64,000 nt of DNA from positions 124,001-188,000 of the forward strand of contig JAQISU010000248.1 in NCBI GenBank assembly GCA_029339505.1, given 5' to 3'. Position 1 is the stretch's first letter; every line of letters begins with the position of its first letter. Below the pieces are notes generated by a model. It was given only the letters and a program-made list of their open reading frames with translations, was not told the origin of the DNA and did not search any database. This DNA is from Unio delphinus. Lineage: Eukaryota; Mollusca; Bivalvia; Unionida; Unionidae. The position numbers and the translations under genes are program-made. Positions 35,757 through 46,241 of the stretch are shown here, one piece after another.

Positions 35757-36930
35757 GAAGTAAAAGTTGGTTTTGGTAATAATGGGATTATGGCGCTGTT
35801 TAATAGCACGACATATATGATTGATGAAAGAGAGATCAAATCTATTCAAAGAGATGTTGATGTTTCTACAACAATAGTTGGCTAAGGAAGATATTCTGAT
35901 TATACAAGATCAGCTGGTCCATCAATGATGTTTTTCAATGATATTAATAATCACGCTTATAATGTTTAATATACTACGGTAAAGGCAATACAAGATGCCA
36001 CGGTTGATCCAGCACCAGCTGGATATACGAGGTCAGCAGCTGTGTTTGATGTAGTAAATGTTATTCCAGAGTTTAGCTTAGAGTTTGCAACACGTACAGC
36101 TATGTTGCAAGGCGTGCGTAGATTACTTTCATGTGCGATTCCACTGTCCCATTTTTTCAAATTTTGTCCAAATGTACAAAAAGTAATATTTGGAGCGAAA
36201 CACAGTAGTCTTGGTGCAAAAAGATGATAATGATGCAATCTGGCGTGTTGGTGGTGCTGCTGGTAAAGTAAATATAATGAAACTTTCGCTATGGATGCCA
36301 GTAATGACCCCATCGGTACACATTGTGGAAAAATTACTATCATTTATGGATTCTGGTGGTAAATCATTGTTATATCCTGGGTAACAGCCACCACAGATAG
36401 TATCCAAAGTACCATTAACAGTATATTTACATGGCATATAGCATCACATCAGGGTGTTTCTGCGCCATGACATATTTTTGTATCACTACAGGATTATATG
36501 CGATTAAATTCACAACAGCTAAAACAAATGATATTTGACAAGCTAGGAATTACCGCGACCTGCGAGATCTCTTTAAGAATAAACGGTCAACAAGAACCAG
36601 CTGAAGATATTCTACTTAATTATGGTTAAAACGAAATGTCACGCACATATCGTTTATTGACGTTTATGGGACGAGATCTGAATGTAGATACCAGTCTGCA
36701 AATATCACAATTAGATTCTAAAAATAACTATCCGATTTATTACTTTTCACTGGAACATCTTAATTTAACGAGACAGACCGTTACTGATATACACTTTCGA
36801 GCTCGTGTGAATCCGGTTGGTGTCCCTAATTAAAAAGCAATAGCTGTTGTACTTAGCGAAAAATCGATGTTACTCTAGGGTGTTAGTGGTCGAATGCGAG
36901 TCGTTGATACACCAATAAAAAAACTTATAA
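35757..36930 (+). pseudogene. Major capsid protein, second copy, N-terminus missing, many breaks
   Basis: It retains the middle region lost from the 28965 copy: 'VGFGNNGIMALFNSTTYM', 'YTRSAGPSMMFFNDINN', 'VNVIPEFSLEFATRTAMLQG', 'CAIPLSHFFKFCPNVQKVIF', 'DDNDAIWRVGGAAGKVNIMK', and then the C-terminal region ('SLRINGQQEPAEDILLNYG', 'YPIYYFSLEHLNLTRQTV'). The first jelly-roll start ('VRDYQFYSYN') is absent. Stops include TAA for CAA and TGA for CGA at sites where the sister copies have the sense codon. Confidence 0.7.
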
Positions 36931-36958
36931 CACAATTAGATCACTTATATTATTATAA

Positions 36959-37410
36959 ATGTCATATAATCATGTTAATGTTACTTTGACTCCTGGTCAG
37001 ATGAAAAAAACTTCAGTCGGATTCAACCAAAAAAACCTTTAACAAAACCTTCGATAAAACATTAACAGTTGTCCGGCGGTCAAAATAAATTATCATTAAC
37101 ATCACGTCATATTAATCACTTCAAAGATGCAACAAAAAAGACATCCAGGTTACGTTATCCGCGAGCGCTATTTCTGACAAGGTTAATCAGGTGGAATATT
37201 ACCCCTTTTTGATGCAATATCGGCATTACTTGCTGCTGTTAAAGCAGCCACCCCCATTAGCCGCAAAAGCAGCTGCACTTGATGTTGTAGGAGCTGCTAG
37301 AGAAGTTGCAGCAAAGAAAATCCTAGGGCAAGGATACTAAAAAGGGACGCGGCTTAAGATTACCAGGGAATCGTCGCGGAAATGGCCTAAGATTACCAAG
37401 AATTTATCAA
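36959..37410 (+). pseudogene. pVI-like protein, second copy, broken
   Basis: The ATG at 36959 gives 'MSYNHVNVTLTPGQMKK', then shifts; 'SGGILPLFDAISALLAAVK' retains the GG-hydrophobic-Ala helix and 'GRGLRLPGN' the basic end. Here the ATG is still joined to the body, which shows where the LTR cut the 29803 copy. Confidence 0.6.
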
Positions 37411-37415
37411 CGCCG

Positions 37416-37683
37416 ATGTCAAATTTTGATTTCAATAATGCTGCTAAACAACTAAATATAAATTCCTTCAGAGGTGTGTTTATGCTAACCTGAGAAAATT
37501 GTGATCATATATAAATACGATGAAAGTTCAAATCTGGTATTCAACGTTACCAACGCAACCAATGGTAGATTAGCCGATATGTGGTCGTAAAGTAATTGGT
37601 GTACTTGACGCGATATCACAATCATCCTAACTGCCTCATAAAGTTGTAATCGATTATACAAGTCAGCATTGGAATTCTTATTG
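37416..37683 (+). pseudogene. Adenain-like protease, second copy, active-site region deleted
   Basis: It starts 'MSNFDFNNAAKQLNINSFRG' and ends with the Cys-containing region ('WYSTLPTQPMVD', 'PICGRKVIGVLDAISQSS'). The segment carrying the catalytic His and Asp (GTHWVAYA...FDSYG in the sister copy) is missing between them, so the enzyme cannot have been active in this form. Confidence 0.65.
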
Positions 37684-37701
37684 AAGAATTAATTTAATAT
37701 A

Positions 37702-38649
37702 ATGGTAGATATTTGGGGACAATCAACGAGCCAGCCAAACGGTGGAATATCGCACGAAGATGTAAAACTAAAAATACAAGGATGAATTATCTGAATCGTT
37801 AAATCTTATAAATGTGGATCAAAATGAAATTGTTATATTTCAAGATAAATAAGGAAAATTAAGAACGGGTAATGTTTCACTGAATATGATTGTTAGACTT
37901 TACAATGTAACTGAAAACTCCATAGTGTTATTTGATTCACAAGGTAAGATTAAATCAGGGGTTGTTTATTTTAGAAAATATCCTTGGTCGGGTAAAAAAA
38001 AATCCGGAGATACAATGACAGGTGAACCCAATATGAATTTTAAAAAAAAAGCATCACATGGTGAACCAGTAACTGACATGGCAACAAAAATCTACACTGA
38101 CGCGGTAAATAATAGATTATCAACGTTGCGAACCGAGTATGATGCTCAGCCATCTGTGTCTTTTGCAAATCTCCGTATAAAGGTTATAAAAATCGACGAA
38201 GCTGCGGCTAATTTCTTTGGAAACCGCTAAATGTCTATGAAACTTCTGCAATTAAGACGTCTATTGACACGATTACCCAAATACAAGTCAATAATGCTGT
38301 TTAGTTTACCGAAATGAAAACAAAACTTAATAAAATAAAAGTACCACAAAACGAATATATAATCACTCGATTCAACATGGATCTCCCTTATGGACGCGAG
38401 AAAATAACAACATTCAATTTACCGCATCTGTTCGAGGCATTTATAGATTAAACTTAATTTCAGCATCGCAATTTAATGTATCATTGGGTTCATCTATGGA
38501 AGTTAACGACGATAATAGAAAAATCATCCTCGGAAACGTTTACGTTAACTCCAGTCAGTGATAGTTTGGCATCAGCGACACTCACATGGCAAGTTGAATT
38601 TGTAATGGATTTAAATGAATGGTATATGGATGTCCAAAAATGTCGATAG
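37702..38649 (+). pseudogene. Fibre-like protein, second copy, broken
   Basis: The ATG at 37702 starts 'MVDIWGQSTSQPNGGISHED'. Then 'GNVSLNMIVRLYNVTENSIV', a shaft-like part with 'FFGNR', and a beta head 'FTASVRGIYRLNLISASQF' and 'ATLTWQVEFVMDLNEWYMDV' ending at a TAG at 38647. Several frameshifts at A runs. The order matches 32009-32994 and supports one gene rather than two. Confidence 0.5.
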
Positions 38650-39070
38650 TCGCAGGCGCGAGCATAGCAAGATCAATTAAAAAAACATCGTTGATGTATA
38701 TACTATAAAAACAAACACAAAATTATGAACGACGCATTGTTGTCATTGATATTATTGTTTATTTGGTGTCCGCGGTTGTTGCTGGAAACGGACTTATACT
38801 TGGATCATTAATAACAATATCGTCGGTTGTTGCAACAATTTGTGTTTCAACGGCAACAACAATATCCGGAGTTGCTGATATAATTGCAAAGAAAATTGTG
38901 TTCGTGCGCGTATAAAAAATTACTATATACAGCTACGGCCGCGTATTTAAAATTATCTTTGTTAATATCAAAGACTCTCAATGATGGTATCATATCAAAT
39001 TCCGAATTTTCTGATATGATGAAACTTACAACGAAGCAACCGTAAACGATTTAAAAGATACAAAAATAAA
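38640..39070 (+). pseudogene. Two-helix membrane protein, second copy, broken
   Basis: The ATG at 38640 overlaps the end of the fibre-like gene. It gives 'MSIVAGASIARSIKKTSLMY', a stop, then 'RRIVVIDIIVYLVSAVVAG' and 'LITISSVVATICVSTATTIS', two long hydrophobic segments, and a C-terminal part near 38960-39065. Confidence 0.5.
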
Positions 39071-39072
39071 TA

Positions 39073-39925
39073 TTGACACCGGAGTTACTAAGTAAGAATG
39101 TCCTAAGTACAACTCCGCCACAAACAACTATGATATCAATGACAACAAGGCATTTTGAATTTAGTGTAAACTCGCCAACTGCGATTCCAGTAAAAGAAAT
39201 CAGGGTTGCTCATTTACGTGTATGTTATAGTTGGCCAAATATCAGATCAAAACCATTTTTAGGTCAGCAGCCAAATGATTCACTTGTTTTTGCAGATGAA
39301 AAATCTTCCTAATGGAGATCCAGACTGGCACGTTATTGGAATATTACAAGGGAGTTACGACATCGAAGATATCCATAATGAATTTGCACGTAGAATAAAA
39401 TCGTTAACGGGACAAGAAGAAAAAATATCAATAATGGTTCTCGAACAATCTTTATGTACCACCATCGAAATAAAATTTCCCGACGTCGTCGTAGATATTT
39501 ATCAAAGTTCAATCAGAACCGTCCTAGCTTGGCTTGAAATTCCACCCATAAATATTTGGTACACCGAAACCATTCATGGATACATTTATGACAAATGAAA
39601 CAAAACTAATAGCAATACCAAATTATCGAATTACCTATCAAATTAATTCTATTCCTGATAAATCAAGGGATCCCTTTGATACTTCAAAAAGAAAATTAGA
39701 CGTTGTTATGGATTCTGACAATGTCGTAGGTATCAATGTATTGGAACGTACCAAGGAATATTTTGGTAATAAAAACGAATTTACAAATAAAATAAAAACA
39801 TTAACAGAATTACATCATCGGAACTGAATCCAGAAAAATCATTTTCACTTCCAGACAAATCACTGTTATCAACAGACGAGGACGACATTGTCATGACGAA
39901 ATCAAGGAATTCCCTTCGTAAATAA
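39073..39925 (+). pseudogene. Penton-like protein, second copy, frameshifted and 3'-divergent
   Basis: 'FSVNSPTAIPVKEIRVAHLR', 'NIRSKPFLGQQPNDSLVFAD', 'VIGILQGSYDIEDIHNEFAR' and 'VVDIYQSSIRTVLAWLEIPP' align with 33530 onwards. From about 39576 the frame 'LIAIPNYRITYQINSIPDKS' and the following sequence have no counterpart in the first copy; the conserved C-terminal L-x-D-x-R-G-E region was not found. Confidence 0.6.
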
Positions 39926-41274
39926 AAACAATTCACTTCCGGTATCGTCTGTTATAAGATTTGATTGAAACTTTGTATATTGAAATGAATGGACGAAATG
40001 AACAACAAAGACATTCTTAATTGTGTTATTTTATTTTAAATTCCCGCACTTTCAGCAGATTTCATGTTTTAAACACCTAAATGCTACGTTAAACATTACA
40101 ATGTATGGAAGAAGACTTGTCGTATTTGCCACGCATTTTAAGAATGTGATTTTGTACATAAAAATCCGGATGACATAATGAATTTATACAACTAGTGTAT
40201 AATTCAGCATCATATTTGAATATATTACGATTATTAATAACTTGCACGTGTTGAAAAGGTCATAATATTTACATCGAATTGAGGTAAGATAATCAGCAAA
40301 AGTCTCCATTTTGGATGCGACCGTGGAAAACCCCACTACGTATAATTGGTCGGTTAAATTTAGATTTATAGGTTATAATGTTACGAAGTACGTAATTAAA
40401 ATCAAATGTAAGTAAAGATTAATTTTTTTGACCAGTGTTTCTTACTGCGCGGCGAATCAACATTTAAATGGAAGATATATCATATTTATTGGTCGATACT
40501 GTGTAAGGCGTAGAAAAGTGTAGATTGGGGGGCAAAGGTAAAGGCGTAGACGGGGGGGAAAAAGTAAAGGCGTAGAAAAGCGTAGCTGGGGAGTAAAGGG
40601 TTAATATGAAAATACGCGCCGATGAAATAAAATATTTTACGTTATTAATTTAATAACCTTAACTTTATAATGACAACGACTTATATAATCGTGTTCAGAA
40701 GGTACGTTGTTGTATTTAGGTAGATAATATCGTGATAACCCTCGATAGGTCACCCCAACCTGCACATAGTTGAGTTTTACTTCGTATGCCAATTTTACAT
40801 TTGATACAAAAACTGGTCCAGGAGATCCTTTACAGATATGTTGCCCATGAGGTCAACGTTCCCTCCATGCTGCGCGCGTGTGCAGCTACATCCATGCGCA
40901 GCTGAATTGTCAATCCAACATTAAAGTTTGCACATCTCCGTAATGCTTGCACAATGCAGCGAGGATTGCACGCACATCTACCATTCGCTTACAGGGAACG
41001 TTGCATGAGGTGCGCAATATTTTCCAACACATGCGCGTGAGCATGCTTTGGTTGATCCCATCATGTGCCACATTCAATTTTGTGTCACTGATATATTTTT
41101 TTGAAACTGTTTAAATTAACCATAAATTTGTCTATATGTTATGGAAAGAATTTGCAAGATTACTGATATAAGAAAATCAGGAACACAGAAATAATTTGAC
41201 CTCGACGTAAAATAGAATTAGTGTAAAAAATTATCACGAGTGTAAGACAAGCTAATTTCGAATTTTACAGTGAT
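39926..41274. other. No recognised gene between the second and third virus-like copies
   Basis: Contains short imperfect repeats 'aaaggcgtagaaaagcgtag' near 40507-40590 and a GC-richer patch (40850-41045) with facing 'aacgttccct' and 'agggaacgtt'. No terminal inverted repeat like that at 18803 was found here. Confidence 0.45.
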
Positions 41275-42440
41275 GGAGCTGCATGCCTAACCTCGACGTG
41301 ATAAAACATCTCTAGATGATGCAACTACGAATAATAAACGAGCCTCAGATGTTCTTGCAAAGATGGATTTTTTGGATGGAAGATCATATTTTATTCAGAC
41401 GAAATTTGTTAAATTTGAACGACGATGGCGCGGTTATGGTAATCGTGATCGTGTAATGTCACAATAAAAATATGTTAATTGTTAGTGCAAAAATAAAACC
41501 AGGATAATTAACAAAATTAATAAAATATTATTACGAACGAGCGTATCCATTAAACGTGAATATTTTGCACCATCTGGACATCCAACTCATGAAATGACGC
41601 GAGTATCGATTAATGGACCATAACCGAATCCTGCCGTAACATGATTTGCTAAAGTTGTTTTGTTTAAATTTAATAACATCTACATAGGTGCTGTTATGTT
41701 TGGTTTGGAAAACACCTCTGCGAAAAGATGTGTCTGCTAATAGTATTATTACGATATTATGATATTAACATTGTTGACGGTAAGTGAAGCGATTATATCA
41801 TATAAAAAACAAACTAATGTTTGGTTACCAACTCCAGATTTAATTTCTGAAATGAAGGCGTATGTGGTAAATTTCAACGAACAAATAAAAAAAAATCTAT
41901 CAGAATCCTCAAATTCGCTATCGAATTACGATCCTGTATCTAGACATTAAATCGTTTTTCTAACCAGACCAGGAGGTTGTGGTCAAACAACTCGTGTTTG
42001 TGAACTATTTGGAATAGATTCCAACATGATCACGTTAACACCGACACGCAGACTAGCCAGAGAAACAAAACAAGGAGGAATTAGTACATGTACGTATCAG
42101 TTTATTTCGTTGGAACGGTGATCCATGGACACCTGATAGAATGGGAGAAAATTATATAATTATTTGGGATGAAATATGTACGGTATCATTAAAAATCCTA
42201 AAATTGTTTCTTGATTGGTTATTATTAAAAAAAAACAGTCATGATAATGTGTGGAGATCATGGTCAGCCGCCAACATTTACAGGATTATCTCCGCATTAG
42301 TGGTTACAAAAATCATTGGATTATTACGAAGAATGCAATGATTATCAGAGAGCGCTCGACAAAAAATTTAAATTAATAAAAAAGTCAATGAGATTACAAT
42401 CAATAGTAGAGAGGCCGAATCGGACAATCTCTGAGTAGAT
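41275..42440 (+). pseudogene. PolB/SF1-helicase protein, third-copy fragment, plus strand
   Basis: The N-terminal remnant 'DATTNNKRASDVLAKMDFLD' and 'YFIQTKFVKF' aligns with the start of the 24654-21232 gene. Then 'GHPTHEMTRVSINGP', 'LTVSEAIISYKKQTNVWLPT', helicase 'MITLTPTRRLARETKQ', 'IIIWDEICTVSL' and one 'MCGDHGQPP'-type motif III. The Walker A is degraded ('PGGCGQTTRVCELF', Lys lost) and large parts are missing. It reads toward the structural genes, the opposite of the arrangement in the complete element. Confidence 0.65.
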
Positions 42441-42587
42441 TTTGAGCAAACTTTAAGATGTCTGTTTGTCAAATTAAGGCTTTCTCAAACCGAAAAAATG
42501 TCCAAAAACAGAACCAAGGCTTGTTACGAAACCAAAACACAGACGCTTATTTGTTGTCACGGTTTTGTTAGTTGTTATAACAAATAA

Positions 42588-43650
42588 TGGTAGGAGAATC
42601 GTTAACAACTAGACTAGCTCGAGAGCAATTATAGGCAATAAAGAAATTCTGTCAGACAAAAATTACAAGCGCATCAGGAAGCTCATGTCGATTTTGCAAC
42701 AGGTGCTGAACAAATATTCAAACCAGTTACTACAACCACTAAAGAGGTTATATATGGAAAAGAAGATGAGGAAGAAAAACAGAAAGGTGTTCTTCCTGAA
42801 CTTAAAGAATAGCAAAAGAAACTAAACAAACATCAGAACTGTTACAAAATCTTCCTGGTTCGGCAAGATTTCAATCTGGTCCGAAAAAAACCAAACAGAT
42901 GAAGAAATAATAATCGCAGAATTACAAAATAAATTTACAGATGAAACTTTAGGATATGTCGATAAAAATGATTGAACAGACCATATTAATTTTGCTGCTA
43001 CGGGTCATTACGATAAAAATAAAAGGTTAAAACCAGGACATAAAAAATATATCATTGATGTGCGCCATTGGGCTGATGTATTTTATAAAATTAGAACAAA
43101 AGTCGAATTGATAATGAGGATCCAAGATATACATTATATATATCGATGGGGTGGAAAAATATATAATCAAAATGAAACAGCAAAAGAATAACTAAAACAA
43201 GAATAGACCCAACGAAAAGAACAAAAACGGCAAAAAATGAAAGAACAAGAACAGCGAATAGAAGAATTAAAATAGCGATAATCGGAAAGAAAAAAAAACA
43301 AAAATCTTCAAAGCAGGAGTCATTCTCATCTCAACAAGAAGGAATAACAGATGATGATCTTCAAGAACTGATGAAATATCTCGCGATGCGCATGGGGCAA
43401 CTGGTGTTGTCGGGATGGGATTTTCTCATTCTGGAACCCATGGCAGTGGTCTTCTTCCCTGGCCTAATAATATTCTCTCAGACATAGCACGATTAGAAAT
43501 TCTCATAGGGGGGGGGGGGGTAAACGAGATGGAAATAACTCACCGGAAATAATTAATGAAGGCGCTGATACCTGCCTACAACTATTTGAAGGTGGTATCA
43601 TTATCGGTGTATATCGAGAATTGATCGTTTAACTCGATGATTATCATAGT
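42588..43650 (+). pseudogene. Conserved unknown virion-block protein, third copy
   Basis: The ATG at 42588 gives 'MVGESLTTRLAREQL' then TAG. A central part not seen in the first copy reads 'GHKKYIIDVRHWADVFYKIR' and a Lys/Glu/Gln-rich coiled stretch, and the C-terminal block shows 'PNNILSDIARLEIL', a run of 12 G at 43508-43519 that breaks the frame, then 'GNNSPEIINEGADT'. It shows that the N-terminal and C-terminal parts belong to one gene. Confidence 0.6.
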
Positions 43651-43756
43651 GATTGATTGTCCATGACGCTCGATTAGATAATTAGCATTTAAATAAAATG
43701 ATCATACATCGCAATCACAACAAGCTTAAGCCAACCGTGGTCTACTTAGTAAATTC

Positions 43757-44155
43757 ACATTGCCTGTTTATAAGGTGTATTATGGAGATGGTCTCGGTGA
43801 TGTTGTTCTAGGGTTATTTGCAAGCATGGCTCCAAAAATAGCACCAATCGCAAAACAATTATCAATGAAGGCTATTGATGTTATTCGTGATAAGTTTATT
43901 AGCGCTGTTGATGTTGCCGGTAAAGCATTTTCCAAGGCCAAGGAAACAATAATCATGCTGATTCGACGACGGAAAAAAAACACGACCAGGAAAATTACCA
44001 TCTATGGAGAATATGCCTGCGAGTGTAGGTAAAAGCGGTGGATAAAAAAATAGCAGATCGAATAAATGAAGGATTTGATGCTCAAGGAAATATCATTGCA
44101 AATATGATAGCGGGAAGTGGTTTGAAATCGCGATTTACATTGAGAAATATATAAT
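43757..44155 (+). pseudogene. pX-like core protein, third copy, frameshifted
   Basis: 'LPVYKVYYGDGLGDVVLGLF' then 'MAPKIAPIAKQLSMKAIDVI', 'RRRKKN', after which the frame breaks and 'DKKIADRINEGFDAQGNI' and 'SRFTLRNI'-like remnants follow in another frame. Closely parallels 28520-28960. Confidence 0.65.
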
Positions 44156-44697
44156 AAAATATTCAAAACTTCAACCGACCCAGCATTGGATATGGATATC
44201 AAGGTGCGCGAAAATGATTTTTTAAATAATTATCAGTTTTATCCGTGTAACGCAATACACAGCCATATGATATTCGATCGACTAGGGGTTAACGAAGTTA
44301 CGTTAAACATAAACGGTTAACAGGAACCATCCGTAAAAATTTCACTCAATTACGACCAAAACCAAAAAGCACGCGCGTATCATCTCTTGCTAACATTTAT
44401 GGGACGTGATAAAAATGTAGATACCGGTCTGCAAATATCACAATTTTAGAATCCTATATCCGATTTATTACTTTTCACTGGAACATCTCGACTTAACTAG
44501 ACAATCCGTCGTTGACGTGTACTTCGAAGCTCGTGTAACACAACCTCACATTGTCGCGACAGGTCCACCAATTGTTTACGGTGAATACAGAGCAATTACC
44601 GTCATACTCAGTGTCAAATCAATGCTACTCGAAGGTGTTGGTGGTGGAACGAGTCCAGTTGATGTGCCAAATGTAGTGTTTTTCCAAAACATGTAGA
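44156..44697 (+). pseudogene. Major capsid protein, third copy, large internal deletion
   Basis: The ATG of the sister is ATA here. The first ~30 codons ('NNYQFYPCNAIHSH') join directly to the C-terminal 'FDRLGVNEVTLNING', then TAA in place of CAA, 'LLLTFMGRDKNVDTGLQISQ' and, after shifts, 'EYRAITVILSVKSMLLEG'. The deletion is larger than and different from that in the first copy. Confidence 0.65.
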
Positions 44698-44725
44698 CAA
44701 TTAGATCAATCTCGTATTAAATAAA

Positions 44726-45000
44726 ATGTCATATAGTCACGTTAGTGTTACTCTGACTCCTGATCAGATTAAAAAGTTGCAATCGGATTCAGCTAAAAAA
44801 TGTGAAACTACGATATCGTCAAAACACAATCAGATGTATGGTGGTCAAAATAAACTATCACTGACAACTTGTCAGGTTAAGCGTTTCAATGATGCTAAAA
44901 ACGATAAAAAAGGTGCTCATGTTACTCTCTGTCTGCGGCCATGATCAAAGACGAATAAATCAGATGGTATATTTCCACTTCTCGTTGCGTCACCAGCGGC
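44726..45000 (+). pseudogene. pVI-like protein, third copy, 3' end truncated
   Basis: The ATG at 44726 gives an open N-terminal 70 codons ('MSYSHVSVTLTPDQIKKLQS', 'MYGGQNKLSLTTCQVKRFND'), then a shift; 'DGIFPLLVASPAAAVPG' is the start of the hydrophobic helix. Virus-like similarity stops near 45000, marking the right end of this copy. Confidence 0.65.
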
Positions 45001-45489
45001 CGCTGTTCCCGGTTCAGAGGTCAAGGTACATGTAACACAAGCCGGAGATGGATGTGGTACAGTTTTTAATATGGTTATTTTATATGAGAGGGACTATACT
45101 GAAAACATTTAGTGCATTGTGACATGTAGGATCCCATGATAAAGGTGGGATGTGAAGAGTATGTCATGAAGAGAAATTCAGCATCTTTGCTTATGACTGC
45201 ATGATGATTATAAGATGAAAGTTTTGTAATTTATTATGTAACAATAATTTCACAGTAACATAATAATTCAGGTACTTCTGCAGAATACTGAATGTAAGAT
45301 ATATTTTCATTTCATGTATGGTAGTTCATAATGGGCGAAGGAAAAGAAAACTTTAGGATTTCTTAAAGAAAATGAGACTTCAGCAAAATTTGATTGAGAA
45401 AATCCAAGATCAGAAGGTACAATACACTAAAATGTATGGTGTTGACCATAATTTCCCTTTGCAGGATGGGACTAAATCACATGATTGAT

Positions 45490-45795
45490 CTAACTGTTTG
45501 GCAGCCTAAGCGGTTACATCTACCTTAGATGCAGGAGGTCAGTTTTGACCCCCGACGAGTCATAGCAAAGACTTATAAAAATGATATGAGTAACTGTCTC
45601 GCTTGGTGCTCAGCAATAAGAGGTTAGTGTTAATTAGCCTGAATGGGAACATCATGCTACATGTCTTCATCATGATGCCAAAGTGTTAGACATGACTATA
45701 AACTGCCACGCTGCAGGCATCATAGCAGTGTGACTGAAAAACTATTAAAGCTACATTAAAATCCAAATCAGACACACGCACACACACAAATATGG
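45490..45795 (+). mobile_element. SINE family B, copy 3, plus strand
   Basis: tRNA-like head with 'cagcctaagcggtta' (A box) and a degenerate B box 'ggtcagttttgaccc', then 'gacgagtcatagcaaagact', 'tggtgctcagcaataagag', 'catcatgctacatgtct', 'actataaactgccacgctgc' and a (CA)n tail. Confidence 0.7.
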
Positions 45796-46241
45796 CTATA
45801 TTTATGTATCAGTTTACTTTACTCACTGGCATGACTGATGCAATTTTGATCATAGTTTGCATGTCTGTCGTTGTGGCACTAATAGTTTCAAAGAATATGA
45901 CCCAATTATTGGAACCTTTGAAAGGACATAGTCATTATAAACTTTGTAAGGTCCATTCATAATGGCATTATGCCATGACCTGAAAAGTTTGTGAAGTTTA
46001 TATTCTTACAATCATTATGTTGGGTAAACAATACAATCAGCATTTTTGTATTTGCATTTTACTGCTATGTAAATTGATACATGTATTTTTTATATTAGTA
46101 ACCTAAACAATAGAAAACAAGCAGCCATGTGGCTAATATCAATCCTATATAGACATCCATCTGTCCATTGTTTGTTAATGCTATGCATTAATGCTCTCAT
46201 TAACGATATATACAAGCTACCCTTACAATATTAGGAAACTT
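45796..46241. other. Non-coding host DNA, 3' flank of the 407-codon gene
   Basis: Nothing recognised beyond AT-rich sequence. No clear poly(A) signal was seen on the minus strand within 150 bases of the stop. Confidence 0.4.

Noticed and set aside
36042..36437. Minus-strand frames of 102-125 codons
   Set aside because: They overlap the decayed capsid gene on the plus strand, whose conserved motifs identify the real coding strand.
18803..45000. Alternative genetic code with TAA/TAG read as Gln
   Set aside because: Some stops stand where sister copies have CAA or CAG, but others replace Arg, Leu or Ser codons, and frameshifts are equally common; decay explains all of them.
35122..45000. A second complete element with its own terminal repeats
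   Set aside because: I looked for the 'gaaactatttca' iterons and other facing repeats near 35.2, 39.9, 41.2 and 45.0 kb and found none, so the copies are listed as partial.
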